DNA from: Sparus aurata
Taxonomy: Eukaryota > Chordata > Actinopteri > Spariformes > Sparidae
DNA: 64,000 bases
Direction: 5' to 3'
Assembly: GCF_900880675.1 (NCBI RefSeq)
Contig: NC_044198.1
Coordinates: 3,854,831-3,918,830, forward strand
How positions within the stretch are numbered: the first letter of the stretch is position 1; each line of letters begins with the position of its first letter. The translations under genes and the position numbers were made by a program. The notes under the pieces were generated by a model, which saw only the letters and a list, made by a program, of their open reading frames with translations, did no database searches and was not told the DNA's origin. Below, one piece after another: positions 61,301-64,000 of this stretch.

Positions 61301-61708
61301 ATTTATTAATTGCCTTTGGGATGTATAGAGACTTTCTACAACTCTAACAAAAAATGCTTCAGAGTAACTTCCCAAGGTAACAGGTAGCACATCCACATCA
61401 CTGACTGCATGTTGAATCTAGCTCATAATGACAGTTTTTTTTTTGTCAAGTTTGATCATCTTTTTAGTGGGACTGCTGCTGTTCAACGACCCACTGTCTG
61501 TCAACAGGCAATGGACTGGGATGCTCTCCTGGCCAAAAAGATGAAACCTCCCTTCCTGCCGGTCATCAAAGCACCGAAGGACGTCAGTAACTTTGACGAG
61601 GAGTTCACACGCCTCCAGCCAGTCCTCACCCTCCCACGAACACCCTGCGTCCTCACCGCCGAGCAGCAGGAAATCTTTGCTGACTTTGACTTCTCCCTCA
61701 TGAGTTGA
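40708..61708 (+). CDS. pkn3: serine/threonine-protein kinase N3 (PKN family), 22 coding exons
   Basis: Rho-effector AGC kinase. Exons: 40708-40728, 44065-44341, 45314-45483, 47779-47902, 48982-49133, 49322-49541, 49702-49884, 50819-50928, 52960-53103, 53411-53486, 54238-54397, 56230-56320, 56579-56640, 57057-57126, 57336-57427, 58401-58577, 58688-58750, 58837-58913, 59146-59288, 59760-59867, 60041-60121, 61508-61708. The sum is 2802 nt (933 aa plus stop), fully in frame. Order: three HR1 repeats, C2-like domain, short proline-containing linker (ESKSPKPRRQPSIHPP), kinase (GRGHFGK, AIKALKK, YRDLKLDN, DFGLCKEG, TSTFCGTPEFLAPE) and AGC tail with TP turn motif and acidic hydrophobic motif FADFDF. 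Human PKN3 is 889 aa. Position beside set favours PKN3 over PKN1/PKN2; sequence alone settles only the PKN family. Confidence 0.92.
41730..41975 (+). repeat. AT-rich dispersed repeat copy
   Basis: It shares with 42208-42500 and inverted 34640-34860 the order: 'attaatc…', 'tctt gattacttgataatc' or 'tttggtctataaaatg', 'ccaaaacctcaagatattt' and 'atgagaagctg'. Confidence 0.65.
42208..42500 (+). repeat. AT-rich dispersed repeat copy
   Basis: The fullest copy here: 'gattaatcatttggtctataaaatg', 'aacccaaagactcttcatttactgtcacat', 'aagaagctg', and at the end 'attattaatcgattgtcaaaatagttgc'. The same series is recognisable at 34640-34860 (inverted) and 41730-41975. Confidence 0.7.
45484..46680 (+). other. 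pkn3 intron 3, part upstream of the LINE fragment
   Basis: Non-coding. Around 46050-46450 the sequence has the look of an old dispersed repeat, but I cannot assign a family. Confidence 0.4.
46685..47201 (+). mobile_element. L2/Rex1-type LINE 3'-end fragment in pkn3 intron 3
   Basis: The ORF segment 46685-46975 encodes LLTFKILHNLAPSYLAEL, then SRAFSRSAPSLWNSLPLDIR and FKSRLKTHLFRMAY. This is the diagnostic C terminus of L2/Rex1-type LINE ORF2. A short 3' UTR follows, with 'gagtgctttgaaaggcgcc…aaataaaatg', leading directly into an (ATT)n tail. The copy is severely 5'-truncated. Confidence 0.88.
47202..47267 (+). repeat. (ATT)n microsatellite at the LINE 3' end
   Basis: About 22 ATT units follow the LINE 3' UTR without a gap, consistent with expansion of the LINE's own tail repeat. 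Confidence 0.95.
48060..48850 (+). repeat. probable dispersed repeat in pkn3 intron 4
   Basis: The stretch beginning 'cgtcgtctcaaagacgtctatgtacagtgctgcagagatggctactgaagttagcatgctagc' looks like fish interspersed repeat DNA. No transposase or terminal repeats were found. Confidence 0.3.
51064..51607. mobile_element. non-autonomous DNA transposon (Harbinger-like MITE) in pkn3 intron 8
   Basis: The left end GGGCCCTATTC and the right end (inverted AGGCCCCATCTT) are flanked by CAT on both sides (51061-51063 and 51608-51610), a 3-bp duplication. The interior 'ctaaagcgcatggtgcaaa…aagggcgtgtgtgtccaa' resembles a MITE family that I recall from fish and frogs. No transposase. Diverged, so old. Confidence 0.6.
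53891..53960 (+). repeat. (CCCT)n plus C20/A7 homopolymers
   Basis: About seven CCCT units (53891-53918), then 21 consecutive C (53933-53953) followed by seven A. The strand asymmetry could form G-quadruplex DNA on the minus strand. Intronic. Confidence 0.9.
55130..55960. repeat. old interspersed repeat in pkn3 intron 11, interrupted by a second element
   Basis: The outer repeat occupies about 55130-55575 and 55775-55960; the latter includes 'ggggtgaatactaatgcaatcacttattt'. Between them (55576-55770) lies a different fragment that begins 'agataagataagatgttcctttattgatcc' and is AT-rich. Both are recalled as common fish repeats. The classes are not assigned. Confidence 0.5.
56690..57000 (+). 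repeat. fragment of a common fish dispersed repeat in pkn3 intron 13
   Basis: Contains 'tgtacttcacttgagtact…cactttttgctccaatgcatc' and later 'actttaaatcttttactcaagta', resembling the abundant 'acttttacttaagta' fish repeat. Non-coding. Confidence 0.45.
57428..58014 (+). other. pkn3 intron 15, proximal part
   Basis: Unremarkable intronic sequence; no feature recognised. Confidence 0.5.
58015..58190 (+). mobile_element. degenerate SINE copy in pkn3 intron 15
   Basis: 'gtagagcatgtgcaccatgtacagc…ctttgctgcatgtcttcccctctctctgacccc' shares its body with the SINE at 2941-3110. The tRNA-like head is badly eroded. Confidence 0.5.
58344..58394 (+). repeat. (TG)25 microsatellite at a pkn3 kinase-exon acceptor
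   Basis: The repeat ends six nt before the acceptor-exon border (ctgaag|cctcg) of exon 58401-58577, leaving no conventional polypyrimidine tract. Confidence 0.95.
60122..61507 (+). other. pkn3 last intron (1.4 kb)
   Basis: Non-coding. The part 60640-60800 ('aaagctggagttggtaag…') resembles a known fish dispersed repeat. The remainder is unrecognised. Confidence 0.5.
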
Positions 61709-62400
61709 CCAATGGGATTTTTTGTGACAGGAAGCGCCAGTTCAAACCTACTTTTATTTGCCACAACACCTTTTTCATTCAACAGAAGCAGAGAAACTGC
61801 TGTCCTGCCCTTTTCACACAGTTCCACATTTCCAGCTGCACACCATCTCTGTGGACTGTTTATTAAAACACATGACAGTGTCCAGCATAATCAGCCTATC
61901 TTCAGCCGTCACACTTCACTGACACACGTTAAGTCTTGCTGGGTCTGATTTCATGATATATTTTCACGTGTCTTGTCCCTGCCAAATTCATTTTGAACTG
62001 TTTAATGAAGTTAGATCACAGATTCAGTGTTTACACTCTGGCCAGTGCAATAATGAGTTTTTGATAGTACATTTATATTTTTACAAATGGCCATTGTGCT
62101 TGTGATATTCCAAACATCAGTGCTGCCTCTCAACCCAAAGTCCATTGTAAATATTTGTAATCTTAATGAAGATACTTTCTGCCAGTTACTATAACCATTC
62201 TACTTCCATTTGTTATTTGTTGGGCTGTAATATACTGAAAATATCCAAATTGTTAATTTAAGTTCCTTCATTTCTCAGTCAGTACAACTATATCTTGATT
62301 TTTTTTTTACTATCATGAAGATTATGCTTTATACTGAACAAACCGGCCTGTATGTAAAGCGTAAACTACATGAAGAACATATGAATGAATAAATGTGTAC
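61709..62400 (+). terminator. pkn3: pkn3 3' UTR and polyadenylation signal
   Basis: About 690 nt of AT-rich 3' UTR end with AATAAA at 62388-62393. Minus-strand AATAAA signals follow within about 60 nt, so transcription of a convergent gene probably ends in the same place. Confidence 0.7.
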
Positions 62401-62429
62401 CTGCTGGACTCTGAAAGACCAGGAACTCT

Positions 62430-63480
62430 TCATGAAACATTGATTTATTTATTACGCAGTCATTTCAGAGTAGTAAAAAACATTGCATGACAGTATTGCA
62501 TATAATTCAGAAGTACACAACATGAATTAAATGTTAATTCGTAGAAACCAGAGCGCTCACTGACAACGACTCAGTCCAGCTGGAGGTAATCTACATGTTG
62601 TCCAACACTACTACCACATTTATTGCTCTCTGACAAGGTTACAATTGCACAAGGAGAAGCGCTAATGGAAATACCAAACAATGTATTGCACTCGATGTGT
62701 CTATTCCTCCAGTCACTCATTTAAAACAGTCGTACAAAAATCTAAAGACATTTTCTGCTCCAAAATAGTTTAAAAATGATATACAATATAAAATAGCTTG
62801 AAATGCTGTCCTTTGAAAGTCAAAGCATCCTGTACATTGTGGATTATGATAGGAACAATACAGTTTTTCACACCATATTTCAAAATATTCATATCTATGA
62901 TATTAGCAAAATTGTCATTTGTCATTCTCTCACTTCAACTAACTAAATTAAATTTGAAGCAAGTGGACCCACCCTCTGTGCAGAATAAATAGGACTCAGC
63001 AATCAATCACATGAGAGAAGAACAGAATGAAAGTGTCTACACTAAAACCACAAATGTACCAATTTCTTAGAAAAACATCTCCAAACTTCATCAGGATTTG
63101 ACAGGGAAACCATAGAAACCGTGGATCTAGATCATCTACACATGCACCTAAAACAAGTATATTTAATCAGATGTTTGATGATAATAATAGTAAACTTTAC
63201 AGTTCATTAACAGTCAGTCAGGTTTACCATGCGTCATGGTGCGTCACACATGTACTTACTGCCATATTTAATTTAGTGAAGGATGCTGGAGTGGGTCAGG
63301 TGTGAGGTGGATACATAAACAAAGACCAGCTTCACTCAGAGCCTTAAAGTTGGAGGGTAAAGTGCCTTCAGACACTGTGGAGATACTTGAATGGTTGTAA
63401 ACGATTGTCAGAATAAGGGCTGTAATGCTGGTAACCTGCTGTCTACACAGAGATGCTAACTATGAGCAGGTCTCTCATTC
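62430..63480 (-). other. possible 3' UTR of a minus-strand gene beyond the right edge
   Basis: Two overlapping minus-strand AATAAA hexamers (plus TTTATT at 62444-62449 and 62448-62453) mark a plausible 3' end. No coding frame is found up to 64000. In human, ZDHHC12 is the convergent neighbour of PKN3 (from memory), which makes its fish counterpart the natural candidate; this is inference only. Confidence 0.35.
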
Positions 63481-64000
63481 TAGGGACAACAAAACAACTT
63501 TAAAGCGAAACTCTTGCCAAAAATCAACCGAGGCTTTATTTGGGATTGAATATGAGTCAAAGCTTCGCGTAAAAGCATAATTGCGACGAAAGAGGCACTT
63601 TTAAGATTTACTGTAGTTTCGGTTTTGGGCACGTTAATTTTGAACGGGAGAGCTAGGGGCATGACATGCTAGCATCAAAATCGCTATTTTTAGAACACTA
63701 AAAAGGCTCGACACAACATGAAACTTTGCTCGTAGCATCACCAGGGTCTTTGAAGGTTTTTGAACTACTCACGTTAGCTGCTGCAGCTCCTGCGCGTCGT
63801 CCTGGCAGGCAAAAAGTGTGGATCCCTGAGTGCGACCTGACAGGCATGCTTGAGGAGCGGTTCACCATTACTCTCCTGCCTGTCAGGTCGCACTCGGGGA
63901 TCGACACTTTTTGTCTGCCAGGACAGCGACGCGCAGGAGATGCAGCAGCTAACGTGAGTAGTTCAAACACCTTCTTTTTCATAAACTCTGTGTACACAAA
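63480..64000. mobile_element. repeat element with long hairpin, cut by the window end
   Basis: The stretch 63480-63750 ('…ttcggttttgggcac…gggagagctaggggcatgacatgctagcatc…cgacacaacatgaaactttgctcgtag') resembles repeat DNA that I recall from several percomorph genomes. It is followed by a near-perfect inverted repeat: left arm 63755-63846, loop 63847-63876, right arm 63877-63971. No coding frame with homology. Confidence 0.65.

Larger units (their letters stand above)
57057..61708 (+). other. pkn3: pkn3 AGC kinase catalytic domain and C-tail
   Basis: All catalytic landmarks are present: the glycine loop (57057-57126), the ATP-site Lys in AIK (57336-57427), the catalytic loop YRDLKLDN (58837-58913), DFG (same exon), the activation-segment Thr in TSTFCGT with APE (59146-59288), and the AGC tail (61508-61708). 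The tail has Thr in LPRTP (turn motif) and Asp in place of the phosphorylatable residue in FADFDF. The kinase should therefore be active after PDK1 phosphorylation of the activation loop. Confidence 0.92.

Noticed and set aside
40708..61708. Assignment as pkn1 or pkn2
   Set aside because: The domain set fits all PKNs, but the position next to set and the short C2-kinase linker favour pkn3. A phylogeny would settle it.
63480..63662. 60-codon minus-strand frame as zdhhc12 coding exon
   Set aside because: No DHHC motif or membrane-segment pattern, and the DNA resembles repeat sequence.

Overview
The window is vertebrate nuclear DNA, most likely from a percomorph-type teleost fish. The signs are multi-exon genes with GT-AG introns, human-like protein sequences in compact introns, and fish-type repeats: tRNA-derived SINEs, L2-clade LINE fragments, hAT debris and several MITEs. 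There are no bacterial operons, CRISPR arrays or phage genes. The species cannot be named from sequence alone.

Four protein-coding genes occur in the order sptan1(+) - dync2i2/wdr34(-) - set(-) - pkn3(+). From memory this is the gene order of human 9q34.11. (1) Positions 1-20948 hold the 3' fifty coding exons of sptan1 (alpha-II spectrin), 2142 codons plus stop, open at the 5' edge. (2) Positions 21390-27175, minus strand, hold nine coding exons of dync2i2 (WDR34, intermediate chain of IFT dynein-2). One exon carries a frameshift relative to the family. A near-perfect RFX X-box lies about 0.2 kb upstream of its start codon. (3) Positions 31691-36664, minus strand, hold eight coding exons of set (SET/TAF-I-beta, NAP family, acidic tail), 271 aa. 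(4) Positions 40708-61708 hold 22 coding exons of pkn3 (protein kinase N: HR1 x3, C2-like, AGC kinase), 933 aa.

The rest is introns, UTRs and repeats. The sptan1/dync2i2 pair and probably pkn3 with an off-window minus-strand gene are tail to tail. set and pkn3 diverge from a 4 kb interval containing a TTAA-flanked fold-back MITE and an L2 LINE fragment. The right edge (63480-64000) is repeat DNA with a long hairpin.

The genes do not form one pathway: they cover the membrane skeleton (sptan1), ciliary retrograde transport (dync2i2), chromatin/PP2A inhibition (set) and Rho-effector signalling (pkn3). I found no undescribed multi-gene system. The most useful observations are the dync2i2 frameshift, its X-box, conserved microexons and short cassette exons in sptan1 (including an altered protease-sensitive loop), TG tracts acting as splice-acceptor tracts in three genes, and inverted repeat copies inside dync2i2.
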